Positions 12,146 to 22,359 of a stretch of DNA of 64,000 nucleotides are shown here, piece after piece. This stretch comes from Tupaia tana (taxonomy: Eukaryota > Chordata > Mammalia > Scandentia > Tupaiidae): the NCBI GenBank assembly GCA_026018925.1, contig JAKSZU010000016.1:5500940-5564939 (forward strand), read 5' to 3'. The notes beneath the pieces were generated by a model. It was not told the DNA's origin and ran no database searches. It saw nothing but the letters and a program-made list of their open reading frames with translations. Made by a program: the position numbers and the translations under genes. Position 1 is the stretch's first letter. Every line of letters starts with the position of its first letter.

Positions 12146-13190
12146 AAAGCAAATGTGATTGTAGCTTGGAATGTTTTGAGACTGGCATCCCCAGTATTTT
12201 CCCTTTCTGATACAGAACTAGGGAATTTACCGAGTACATCCACCAACAGGTCTGCTCAGCTGAGTTAAGCATAAAATGTTTTCTCAGGTCAGCTAAACAA
12301 TTGATCTGTTAGACAGAGTTGTGTAGTACTTTGGAAAAGTCTGCCATAAACAGCAATTTCAATTTAGCGGAAATAATATTAGGTTATCCTTTGTCCTCAA
12401 TTCACCAAGCATGAAGTTTTAGGCTACAGACCTGACAAAGCATCAGCTGTCCAGTTGGTGATAGTCGTGGACTGTCACGGGCATGAGACCTTTTCCAGAT
12501 GCCACGCTTGGAGCTGACAGTCTGACTGGTGACACAGAAAATGCCTATTTGAAAAAGACATTAGAGACATTTAAAAAATGTAAATGCAGAAGAGTGTATG
12601 TCCCATGAAACATACAACAGATTTTGGACTAAAATGCTCTTTCTGACTCTCCTTCAGCAGAGACTCACAAAGGAAGCCATAATGAAACAAAATGGCAGAT
12701 CGGGTCTGAGTTGCTATTTTCAGCACTACTGTGAAATGCATACTTATGGTACAGACCCAGACTAAATGTTGTGAATAAATTTGAATATGAAAACATCCAA
12801 CCTGACACTAATGTGTAGTTGCATCATTAAATGTGTGTGTGCGTGTGTGTGGATTGGGAAAAGGGCCTTCAACTGCTCTTTCTGTGTATCGTAAACAAAG
12901 CCTTGCCTGACTCATGTTGGATCCAAGGTTTTTCTCTGTAAATAGGGATTGGATTATGATGCTTGCTTGTTTTGTTGGTTCAAGTAGCATTATTATTTTT
13001 AAAAATAAATCAGTGAGTATTTAAATATAGACTAGTGACTAAGTATATATATACCGTGTATAGTGTCTCTCACAGAGATACGTGAGACTTAGAATGTTTT
13101 ATGTAGTCTTCTGTCTACATTTATTGACATCCTATATCTCAACATTCAAAAAATATCTTCCATTTGACTTGTTACAGTGCATCCAACCGT
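12146..13190. other. Unique non-coding stretch
   Basis: No repeat is assigned except a short (TG)n at 12834-12851. The small antisense frame across 12808-12990 has no recognisable motif. Confidence 0.45.
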
Positions 13191-13192
13191 AT

Positions 13193-13356
13193 TTTTTAAA
13201 AGAATTATTTATTTAAATTTATTTGTTGTTTGTTATTTTTAATTTGACCAGGGAGAGGAAGGAAAAGTGAGAAAGCAAGCCTCCAGGTCCTGGACTCAAA
13301 CCATGATTAGCCACGTGGGAATCCAGTACCTTAACCTCCATGCCACCTGCTGGCCC
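13193..13356 (-). mobile_element. tRNA-derived SINE, short type, antisense
   Basis: Read on the minus strand: a GGGCCAGCAGGTGGCATGG head, B-box GGTTTGAGTCC, then GGCTTGCTTTCTCAC and a tail GGTCAAATTAAAAATAAC that ends in an A/T-rich stretch containing ACAAATAAATTTAAAT. It lacks the middle module of the long type. Confidence 0.85.
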
Positions 13357-13543
13357 TGAGACCCTAATTATTTTTTTAAAAAATCCATGTTGATTTAGTA
13401 AATCGTAATAAACTCCATTTTGCAGAATACAATTGACCTAACAATTAGTTTGAAACTATAAGTTTTTTTTTTTATTTTAGCAATTTCCTGAAATATTCTA
13501 ATGCATTCAATCAATATAAAGTTATCACTTTAAATAGCAATCT

Positions 13544-13831
13544 TGGGATCAGCAGATGTAATAATGGTTAGGTTGGTGGACTCTCACATGAGTTGACTGC
13601 AGTTCGAGTCCTGAATCCAGTGGCTTAAAACTCAGGCTGGGCATGTATGCGTTTGTGCCCAAAATCCCTAGAGGAGATTGGAGAAGGGATTGCGGCATGG
13701 CCATACCCACTGGGATGAAACACAGCACCATGAAATTCGCTCATGTCATGTTGCTTTCTCATTTTCTGTCTCTCTGTCTCTCACTCTGTCTCCAACAAGA
13801 GCACATGCCCTATAGCAAAAATCTCTCTCTC

Positions 13832-13848
<17 letters not shown>
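13544..13848 (+). mobile_element. tRNA-derived SINE, long type
   Basis: GGGATCAGCAG start, B-box 'gttcgagtcc', module 'tgtgcccaaaatccctagaggag', then a CT-rich stretch and poly(A). A 40-base extra piece around 13720-13755 interrupts the usual join between module and CT run. An (AT)n microsatellite has grown at the end of the poly(A). Confidence 0.85.
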
Positions 13849-13862
<14 letters not shown>

Positions 13863-13863
<1 letters not shown>

Positions 13864-14079
13864 TCACAATGATTCTTAGGTCCACCATACTTCTCTAAAT
13901 CTATTATTTTTTACAAAGCTCCCAAGAAAGGTAAGTTTGAGTCAGGTCAGAAGTAAAAAAGGCTCCAGCTCCAGCGGCAGTGAGAAACTCAGTGGACAAG
14001 GACCACCTCCTTCTACCCACACCCACCTCCTAGCGCTACCCCCGGGGGCATGCACATCACCACCATGGGGAAAGGAATC
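13863..14079. other. Unique non-coding stretch
   Basis: Nothing recognised. Confidence 0.4.
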
Positions 14080-14475
14080 CTCACTCTGGTAGATCTTCCT
14101 GTCTCAGATGCTTCAGTTTTCCTCATCGACTCTCTTCCACTAACTCTGATCGCCTAAATTACCTTCTCCTCTCTCACCCACATGCCTACGTAACACTCAG
14201 ATGCAGCACGAACGTCCTAAGTGGAAGAACTTCCCAGAGTTCCCATGATTTTCTCTTCGTTGGGTCTGTCCATGCCCAGGCTTCCCCAGCACCTACCACA
14301 GTCTGTGCCAAGATGTGATTACCCTCTTGGGGTTCCACTAGACAAAAAGCGTCTTCAGAGGACATCATCTAGCTTACTCATCTTGGGAGCGCCAGTACCA
14401 AGCATTTCTGGTGCTTGGTCGATGAAGGGGTCTACACTTGATGAACACATGAATAAATGGATTGAAGATGAAGAA
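14080..14475 (+). mobile_element. L2 LINE 3' remnant
   Basis: CT-rich text ending 'gcttactcatcttgggagcgccagtaccaagcatttctggtgcttggtcgatgaa ... acacatgaataaatgg' follows the tail of the ancient CR1-like L2 LINE. A frame of 103 codons here is not a gene. Confidence 0.45.
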
Positions 14476-14910
14476 TATAAGGGAGCCAAGGTCATGCATA
14501 TTTTCCACAGGCCTAAAGGAACGACACCATGAAATTCCCTCCTGTCGTGTTGTTTTCCTGAAGAGCAGCTAAGTGCCAGGTCATAAACCTCTGTCTCTGG
14601 ATGCTGCACACTGGTCTAACTGAATTTTACAGAGGGCCTATATTTAAGATAGGCAAACTAAGGTGGAAAGACAGAATATCGCATTACCAGCAATCTTGGT
14701 CACAAACCACAAAACATATGGGACACAGAGTACTTAATGTTTCTAGGTTTTGAATTTCTACACACAAAGTACATGGTTACCACATATCTGTGGAGAGATG
14801 AGTGAATGACTAAATGAATGAATGAATAAGAAGAAATTGATTCCATTTGCAAACACGGGCTCTTACATAATATTAGTAACATTTGAGTTAAATTGAGATT
14901 CCTCATTTAT
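14476..14910. other. Unique non-coding stretch
   Basis: Nothing recognised beyond short 'gaatgaat' repeats near 14805-14830. Confidence 0.45.
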
Positions 14911-14938
14911 GTGTGTGTGTGTGTGTGTGTGTGTGTTT
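14910..14938. repeat. (TG)n microsatellite
   Basis: About 14 pure TG units directly at the edge of the following SINE. It may have grown from the SINE tail. Confidence 0.95.
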
Positions 14939-15155
14939 GACCAGGGGGTATGTGTGCTCACCAGAGAGAGAGAGAGAAAGGGAGAATGAGAAAACACCCC
15001 CAACTAGGGCACGGTCAAGTTACAATCCCTTCTCCTCCAATTCTCCACTCCTTTGAGATCTGAGACATGCAGACGTGTGCCTAGTGCATTTTTCAAGCCG
15101 TTAGAGTGTGGATTCGAACAGATTCCCTTAACCACTAAAACGCTGACTGCCCATG
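14938..15155 (-). mobile_element. tRNA-derived SINE, old long type, antisense
   Basis: Starts 'gaccagggggtatgtgtgctcaccagagagag', contains the antisense middle 'caatcccttctcctccaattctcc' and ends with antisense head 'ccttaaccactaaaacgctgactgccc'. Confidence 0.85.
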
Positions 15156-16035
15156 CCCTGTCTATGTCTTTCATAGGACTCACTCTATGTAACCTTCAGG
15201 TTTCTTAATAAATTGTTGCCGATGGTTATTTGAGGGCTTCTCACCCCATATAGTTCTTCACGTTTACCACTTGCCTTGCCCTAGGAATAATGTAAGGGTG
15301 AAAGCGATTTTTTTTTTCTCTGTTACTTTTAATTTTCCTAAGCAGAAAGCAAAGATGTGAGTTTAAGAGAACGTTCTTTGTTCCTGCGTCTCAGGGGGAG
15401 GAGGATAGAAGAGGACGGCGATGTGTTTATGAATGTAATATAGTGTGGATTAAGGTATGAGGAGCTTTCTATCATGGATAGTCTCATTACAGATGTCGCC
15501 AGCACCTGTTGAGGATGAGCTGCATTAGAAAAATGTCTCCTTGGCCCATCTCACCTGGGGTTTCTCTTTGCATTACTAATCCAAACCCCATCTCTCAAGG
15601 GTTTCTCCTTCAGAGTGAAGCTCTGCTCTTTGTTGAAACTTGGCAAACAGAATCACAGCTTGGGAACAGTCTCTTCCCTCTGTAGCCTCATCTCCCCCCC
15701 TGCTGTTTATTAATTTCTTCCCAGAACTGCCCAACTGCATTTTATTGGGTACACATTATACCAAATCAAAAATACAACAATTAAATCTTGATCCCTCTTA
15801 TTTTAGAATTCTTCTCATTAAAGAAATCTTTTGATTATTTCCCCTTTTAGCCCCCCAAATGAAAAAAAAAAAAAACTAGAAAACAAGTAGTGACATTCCA
15901 AATACCCTAGAATAAGTTCTTCTTGCAAGCTCAGAGTTGAGAGATGATCAAATCCCATCCCTGGTGTCATGCAAAAGGCCTTTTTTTGTTTGTTTGTTTT
16001 GGTTGAAAAGATTGAAATTGTTAAGCAGCTTCCAA
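15156..16035. other. Unique non-coding stretch
   Basis: No element is assigned. There are short poly(T) at 15308 and poly(A) at 15859. Confidence 0.45.
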
Positions 16036-16049
16036 AAATGCTCATGGTT

Positions 16050-16312
16050 GGGAACCAGCAGTTAGTGTAATGGCTATGTCGCTGGACTCCCACATAGTCG
16101 ACTGCGGTTCGCGTCCCGGACCCGGTGGCTTAAAACTCATGCCGGGCGCATGTGCGTGCGTGCCCAAGATCCTGAGAGGAGAATGGAGGAGAAGGGATTG
16201 CGGCGTGACCATCCCCCCTGGGGGGTGACTTCTCGCTTTCTGTCTCTCTGTCTCTCTCTGTCTGTTTGGTGAGCGCATGTACCCTATAGCAAAAACCTCT
16301 CCAAAAAAAAAA
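16050..16312 (+). mobile_element. Young SINE, GGGAACC subtype
   Basis: Starts GGGAACCAGCAG (one extra A relative to most copies) and has the B-box variant 'ggttcgcgtcccgg'. The central palindrome CCCCCCTGGGGGG and poly(A) are intact. Exact target-site duplication aaaaatgctcatgg. Nearly identical to the copies at 33558 and 48040. Confidence 0.95.
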
Positions 16313-16329
16313 AAAATGCTCATGGCCTG

Positions 16330-17090
16330 CATCCCAGGAGAGTCCTACTGCCCATGGTCAGTGCAACACGCACACACAATCCAGGCAGGGCAGGACAAGG
16401 TTTTTGCCTTGAGGGAGAAGGAGAAAACATCCCTCAGTGGATCCTGGGGATCCCTGCAACATCCTGTCCTGGGGAGCCCCTGGTACGGTGTCACCTTCTC
16501 CGAGGGCATGTTTCCTGTAGGCTGCTGTAAGTGCAGAGCTTCTGGCTGGAATGCCGTCACTCTGAAGGTATGGAAGCACAATGAGTGTCTCCCCAACACT
16601 GTGGCGTGTGCCTGCCCCACACTGCCTGCCTCACCCTTATCTAACCCTACTTCCTGAGCAGATGGCTCTGTCACTCCCGGCCGTGACCTTCCCTCTCCAC
16701 CACTGTGAAATCATCTTGGACGTAGAGGATCTCGAAGCACTGTGGGCCCAGCCTTCTCCAAACCATAGTGTCTCAAGAGGAATATATGTGTCTTTCTCTT
16801 CCTCTCTGTCTCACTCTTTAGTTGGCCAACGTTTTTCACTCAATCTCCATCTACAGCATGAATAAACCATTGAAAATAGGTGCAAATAAACATGACTAAC
16901 TCAAGGGCACACCCAAGAAGCTATCATCACTTCAAATCTCAATATTTAACATCCCACATTCCAATTATGACTTCTGTCTTTCCAACTTTCTCTCAGCCTC
17001 ATTCTGATTAAATGTGTATTTCCAACTCCCCAAGCTTTTCACAATTTATCTATTTTATCTAATCAGCCAATCTCTTCCTATTTTTTTCTT
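16330..17090. other. Unique non-coding stretch
   Basis: GC-richer at 16330-16760. Overlapping frames of 94-126 codons on both strands have no recognisable domain, and no splice or promoter context supports them. Confidence 0.45.
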
Positions 17091-17091
17091 T

Positions 17092-17283
17092 TTTTAAAGA
17101 ATTTTTCATTTAATTATATTTATTATTGTTACTACTATTATTATTATTATTTTAAATTTGCTAGGCCACATGTGCTCACCAGAGAGAAGGAAAATGAGAA
17201 AGCAAATTGTCAGGTATGGGACTCGAACCACTATTGACCGTGTATAAGTCCAGCTTCCCAATCACAATGCCACCTGCTGGTCC
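17092..17283 (-). mobile_element. tRNA-derived SINE, short type, antisense
   Basis: 'gctaggccacatgtgctcaccagagag', 'gaaaatgagaaagcaa', 'gggactcgaaccac', closing 'caatgccacctgctggtcc'. The A/T tail includes a (TTA)n run. Confidence 0.85.
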
Positions 17284-18070
17284 TCTTCCTATTTTGATTG
17301 TTCACCCTATTTAGCCTAGAATTCATTATCTGTTATACTACTTCTCACCAGCATCTTCAGTTCTTCTGCCCTTATTTTCTGCTGCCCAGACTGAGAAAAT
17401 TCCAAACCCTACATTTATCCACTTTCCTGTATTCAGGCCTGTGAGATCCCCAGAGGAAACTCCACAGCAGTAGGTCCATGTTTCTCAATTCCTAAGTCTC
17501 CTACCACAGCCAGGCCCTCCTGCGCTGTCAGGCAGCCCTTCTCTTTGAGATTAATTCCCTCTCCCATTTGGTACTAGGGCTCACTCAACATACCTTTCCC
17601 GTAATGCCTTCCCTGTTAATCTTAGCCGATGACTTTATTCCAACTGATGTCAGTGTCTACCTCCTGCCCCTACAAGGACACATTCATCTGCCTTCGGATG
17701 GACCCTTTGCTCTTTCCCTTTTTGCTTTCCACTTCACCAGAAGATGTGTCTTCCCCTCAGCTCCTTCAGCTTCCTGAGACCCGCAGTCCATCATTTATAT
17801 TTCCACCTCTCCTTTCTCTCGAGTTCTGGTATTTACAAATACTTCTTCCACTGCCCTCATCTGCTTCCTCTCTCCTTCCCTACCCAGCCATGGTTCTTGG
17901 AGACCATCTCTGTTCACTGGCTTCACTACGTCACTTCCCATTCCCTGTTGAGCTTCCCAGCCCTCAGACTTCTAGAGCACTTCACAACTCCACTGAAAAA
18001 TGTTTGCAACAAACTCATCAGTAATAGCTGAGTTGCTAAATCAAGCAGTAAAGTCTGGGTCCTTGCATTA
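17284..18070 (+). mobile_element. CT-rich sequence, probable L2 remnant
   Basis: About 780 bases with strongly C/T-biased plus strand, ending 'tccactgaaaaatgtttgcaacaaactcatc', which resembles an L2 coding segment. Three overlapping frames of 69-131 codons lack a domain. L2 is the best explanation but is not certain. Confidence 0.35.
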
Positions 18071-18556
18071 CTTAACCTTTCTAAGTCAGGGCTGCAGATC
18101 TTCCTGCATCCGTCTGCATCTCCTCCCCTTCTGCTCCATGCCCTGCGTGCTGGGACACTGAACTCTGCCAGTTGCATCACTGGGCTTCCTTGTCGTCTGG
18201 CTGCTGACTGGGTTTGGCCAGTGAGAAGCACTAGTGATGATAGAAGAGAAAAAGGAAGAGTCAGGATTGGGTAATTATTTCCCTCCCAGTGGACATCCAT
18301 GGGTAGGCTGTTGCTCTTGACAGAAATCACAGCTCCTGTTAAGAGAGTCTGCCCATATACTTCTCAACTTTCTTCTCTCAGCATCTAAGCCTATCAGTGC
18401 TAAGCTCACTCTCAGTTCTCTGCTATTAACCTGCCCCCGGGTTGTTCACTTTCACTCTTGGGTTTCCTATACCTGTCCATACCTTTCTAAATCTATCCTC
18501 ACATTCACCAGTTTTGGAGATGCCATCTCTCTCCTGCTGGGACCATGATTGCTAGA
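18071..18556. other. Old repeat-like or unique stretch
   Basis: Contains 'gctgctgactgggtttggccagtgagaagcactag', which recalls an ancient mammalian interspersed repeat, but I cannot name it. No coding evidence. Confidence 0.3.
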
Positions 18557-18756
18557 TAGGCATACCTCAGGAAAATTGCAGATTCAGTTCCATATCTCCA
18601 TAATAAAGAGAATATTTCAATAAAACCAGTCACACAAAATGTTTGATTTCCCAGTGTATACAAAAGTTATGTTTATTCTCTATTTAGTCAAATAAGGATG
18701 CAATAGCACTATGTCTAAAAAGCAATGTACATTCCTTAATTAAAAAATACTTTACA

Positions 18757-18947
18757 GGGACCAGCAGATGGCATAAAGGGTACTTCGCTGGACTCCCTCA
18801 GTTGACAGAGTTCTAGCCCCAGACCCACTATCTTAAAAATCACACTGGGCACATGTGCATATGTGCCCAAGATCCCGAGAAGAGAATGGAGGAGAAGGAT
18901 AAGGGATTGTGGGGTGGCCATCCCCCCTGGGGGGTGATTGATTTCTT

Positions 18948-18999
<52 letters not shown>

Positions 19000-19027
19000 G
19001 AGCACGTGTGTCCTATAGCAAAACTCC
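18757..19027 (+). mobile_element. tRNA-derived SINE inside Tigger1
   Basis: GGGACCAGCAG head, B-box region 'agttctagcccc', CCCCCCTGGGGGG palindrome and a pure (TC)n run of about 22 units. It replaces a few Tigger1 bases around 'actttacaggg'. It is younger than the transposon. Confidence 0.9.
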
Positions 19028-19471
19028 AATCCTTCAGCAAGCTGTAATATTTTTTCCGGTGGAGGGTTTCGCCTTCATGCTGATAGAAGTTGACAGATTA
19101 TGGTGGTGGTTGCTGAAGGCTGGGTTGGCTGAGACAATTTCCAAAAATAAGACAATGAATTTTGCCACATAAATTGACTTTTTTTCCATGAAAGATTTCC
19201 CTGTGATGCTGTTTGATAGAATTTTGCCCACAGTACAATTTTTTCTAAATTAGACTCAATCTTCTCAAAACCTGCCACTACTTTTTCAAGTAAGTTAATG
19301 TAATATTTTAAATGCTTTGTTGTCACTTCAACAATTTTCACAGCACCTGTACCCGGAGTCATTCCATTTCAAGAAACCACTTCTTTGCTTAGATATAAGA
19401 AGCAACTCCTCGTCTGTTCACGTTTGATCATGAGGTGACAGCAATTCAGTAACGTCTTCAGGTTTCACTTC

Positions 19472-19640
19472 TTTTTTAAAAAATTATTTTTTATTAATTT
19501 TTATTATTGGTTTTATTTTTATGTTCACTACAGAGTATCTTACCAGAGAGAAACAGAGAAGGAGGGAAAGTGAGAAAGCAAGCCACCATGTCTGGGACTT
19601 GAACAGAAGTCAGCCATGTGGGAATCCACCAAAATCCTGA
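19472..19640 (-). mobile_element. tRNA-derived SINE, short type, inside Tigger1
   Basis: Antisense copy with the A/T tail at 19478-19530, 'gagaaacagagaaggagggaaagtgagaaagcaagcc' and 'gggacttgaaca'. Tigger1 text continues after it with 'gcccctcaaagtcatc'. Confidence 0.85.
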
Positions 19641-20002
19641 GCCCCTCAAAGTCATCTATTAGGGTCGGGATTAACTTTTTCCAGTCTCCTGTCACTGTTG
19701 GTATTTTGGCCTCTACCATGAGTCATGATTATTCCTAGATGTATCTGGAATGGTGAATATTTACCAGAAGTTTTTCAATTTCCTTTGCCCGGATTCATCA
19801 GAGGAATCACTATCTGTGGGAACTATCCTTATAAAATGTATTTCTTCAATAATGGGCTTGAAAATCCAAATGCCTCCTAGATCTATGGGTTGCAGAATGG
19901 ATGCTGTGTTAGCAGGTACGAAAACAACATGCATCTCTTGCACATCTCTTGGGTAACAAGGTGCCTTGTTAACAAAATGTAATATAATACACTTTTAAGT
20001 GT

Positions 20003-20570
20003 GTGTTCTATTTATTTCTTCTATGAGTGAGAGAGGCAGAGAGAGAGAGCTGCACCCTCAACAGGATCTTTCTTTCTTGGACAGGGTTAACAGCCAGGAA
20101 TGGTTTAAGGATATCAGGTAGTTTAGGTTTGGGAAATGGGGAGTTGGAGACAATGCGGGTACAAAACTTTGAAGGGAATCAAGGATTGGGGGAAAAAAAA
20201 ATCAAAACATACAGAAGACAAGAAATGGAAGATCATTTGCTGACAATAACATGTTTGTTGATGTGCTTGATTGAGACAATATATAGTGTACTCTGGATGG
20301 AAAATCTCATTTTGTATGCTGTAATGATGTTCAGTGAATGAATGCAAATAAATAAATTGAAATAAAAAAAAAAACTTTGAAGGGCTCTCTAGCTTCTGAC
20401 AGGGTCTTGATGCCATACTCCTCCCCAGACTCAGAGAGCCCTGAGTCATAGGCACAGGAATGCTTCACACACTCAAGGAGCTCTCCAGAGGTGAACCCGG
20501 AACCTTCCCACGTGACTCAGCCTCACAGTGTGTCACCTTTTATCACAAGGTCAGCCTATGAGCTATTGTT
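20003..20570. mobile_element. Unidentified insertion within Tigger1
   Basis: Tigger1 text stops near 'aatataatacactttt' and resumes near 'aaaggaatatctaatttt', while about 570 bases between them match no family I know. Without the LINE fragment it holds, the insertion is about 370 bases. It has a GA-rich start 'gagagaggcagagagagag' and, near its end, 'gaacccggaaccttcccacgtgac', which is tRNA-head-like in antisense. Confidence 0.5.
20177..20371 (+). mobile_element. 5'-truncated HAL1/L1 3' UTR insertion
   Basis: Runs from 'aatcaaggattggggg' through 'gcttgattgagacaatatatagtg' and 'ggaaaatctcattttgtatgctg' to poly(A), flanked by exact repeats aaaactttgaaggg. It matches the distal 3' UTR of the ORF1-only element at 51230-53707, so it is a separate retrotransposition of that lineage. 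Confidence 0.9.
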
Positions 20571-20723
20571 AAAGGAATATCTAATTTTCCCCCAAGCACT
20601 AGATCTCAACAGTAGGCTTAAAATATCCAGTAAACCATGTAGCAAACAGAAGTGTTGTCATCCCGGCTTTGTTGTTCCACGTACAGAACACAGGCAGGGC
20701 CTTTAAGAATGATTTAGCATTTC

Positions 20724-20981
20724 GGACCAGCAGATGGTGTAATGGTTGTGTTTCTGGATTTCTACATAGCCGACAGTGGTTTGAGTCCTGGACCCTGCAG
20801 CTGAAAACTCACACCAGGAGCGTGAGTGCATATGCCCAAAATTCTGAGAAGAGAATAGAGGAGAAGAATTGTGGCATGGCCATCCCTTCCTGGAGGTGAT
20901 TTCTTGCTTTCTGCTCTCTCTCTCTCTCTCTGTCTCTCTGGTGAGCACATATGCCCTACAGCAAAAATATCTCTTAAAAAA
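20724..20981 (+). mobile_element. tRNA-derived SINE inside Tigger1
   Basis: Head 'ggaccagcagatgg', B-box 'ggtttgagtcc' and module 'tatgcccaaaattctgag', with a short A-rich tail. Near-exact target-site duplication aatgatttagcatt / aataatttagcatt. Confidence 0.93.
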
Positions 20982-21734
20982 GAATAATTTAGCATTATTT
21001 TTAAGGGCCCTAGGATTTCAAGAATACTAAATTACCATTGATTTCAACTTTAAAGTCACTACATCATTCTCTAGTAAAGATAGCTAGTCTTTTGAGGCAT
21101 TGAAGCCAAGCATTGGCTTCCTTCCCTAGCTACATCTAGTTTTTGATTTCAAGTAAGAGACTGGTGACTCTTTCTTTCACTTGAACACCTAGAAGCTATT
21201 GTAGGGTTATCAATGGTTCTAATTTCAATATCGCTGTGTCTCAGAGAACAGGGAGGCCAAGGAGAGGGAGGGGAAATGGCTGTCAGCCGAGCAGTCAAAG
21301 CACTCATAACATTCACCAGCTTACATGGGCATGGTTTATGGTGCCCCAAAACACAACAGTCCCAATAGTAACATCAAAGATCAATGAACAAAAATGACTG
21401 CAACAAGCATAATAATTAATAACAGGGAAAATGTTCAAAGTATCCTGAGAATTATCCAAAGGAGACAGAGACACAAAGTGAGCACAGGCTGTTGGGAAAA
21501 TGGCACCGACAGACTCGCTTGATGCAGGGTTGTCACGGAACTTCAATTTGTGAAAAAGCCCAGGATCTGTGAAGCACAATAAAGTGAAGTGCAATGAAAC
21601 AAGATACGCCTGTCCAGGGTAATTTAACATGGCCAGCTACTCAATCAACCCCTCCCTGGCCTTACAATACTGTCCCTGTCCTCCTCATTCTCCAGCTCTG
21701 TCAGTCCTCTCGGGGCAGTGACAGCGTGAGTTTG

Positions 21735-21960
21735 AGGAAATGGGGTTTGGAGCCAGGCTGTGGAGGTGACTCTGCCACTGAGCAGTTCCATCATCTTGGG
21801 CCAGTTAAGAAACCTCTCTGGGTCAGTCTTTTTATCTGTAAATGGAGGATGGATTGTTTCTCTCCCTTGAAGTGTTCTGAGGAAAAAACACGTTAAAGCA
21901 TGTGAAACACTTAGACGGGGCCCGGCACACAGCACCCAAACCATCAATGCCGGCTGTCAT
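21735..21960 (+). repeat. MIR SINE
   Basis: 'tttggagccaggctg ... gactctgccactgagcagttccatcatcttgggccagttaagaaacctctctgggtcag ... tttatctgtaaatggagg ... aaacacttagacggggcccggcacacag' is a fairly complete MIR core. Confidence 0.85.
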
Positions 21961-22149
21961 CCTTACGGTGTTTCTGTTTTTGCTAAGGGTGACTTCCTTC
22001 TCTCTTCTCCCACCAGAAGCCATCTTTATTCCACTCTTTTCGGTGGGATGACCTGAAATGATAATGATGCTGGCTCACAGGGGTCGCATACTTGCCACAC
22101 AGCAGGCGCTGTTGCCTGTCACCAAGTTCAGGGGTAACCCTAGAATAGG

Positions 22150-22230
22150 CTGTTTAAGGCACTTACCTCCTGACACCTCAATTTCCTCCTCTGTGAGATG
22201 GAGCTGATATTAGTAACTACTGGATGACTT
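22150..22230 (+). repeat. MIR fragment
   Basis: 'aaggcacttacctcctgacacctcaatttcctcctctgtgagatggagctgatattagtaac' is the MIR 3' half. Confidence 0.65.
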
Positions 22231-22359
22231 TTCTGTAAGGGTGGTGATCCCACATTTAAAAAGCCCTTGTCTAATAGGGACAGTATTAACGCCAAGTTAC
22301 AAAAGCCATGAGTCACAGGGAGGTGAAGTTGCATCCTCAGATCACAGAATGGGATGAAG

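Larger units (their letters stand above)
18557..21612 (-). mobile_element. Tigger1 DNA transposon, near full length
   Basis: The outer ends are inverted repeats: 'taggcatacctc' at the left and 'gatacgcctg' at the right, matching the Tigger1 CAGGCATACCTC terminus. The blocks 'aataaagagaatatttcaataaa', 'ggtggagggtttcgcc', 'caagaaaccacttctttgct', 'ctgtgtctcagagaacagggaggcc' and 'gcagggttgtcacgg' occur in Tigger1 order. The transposase gene lies on the minus strand and is broken by stops, frameshifts and several insertions. A surviving frame at 19761-19943 is a piece of the pogo-type DDE transposase. Non-functional. Confidence 0.93.
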
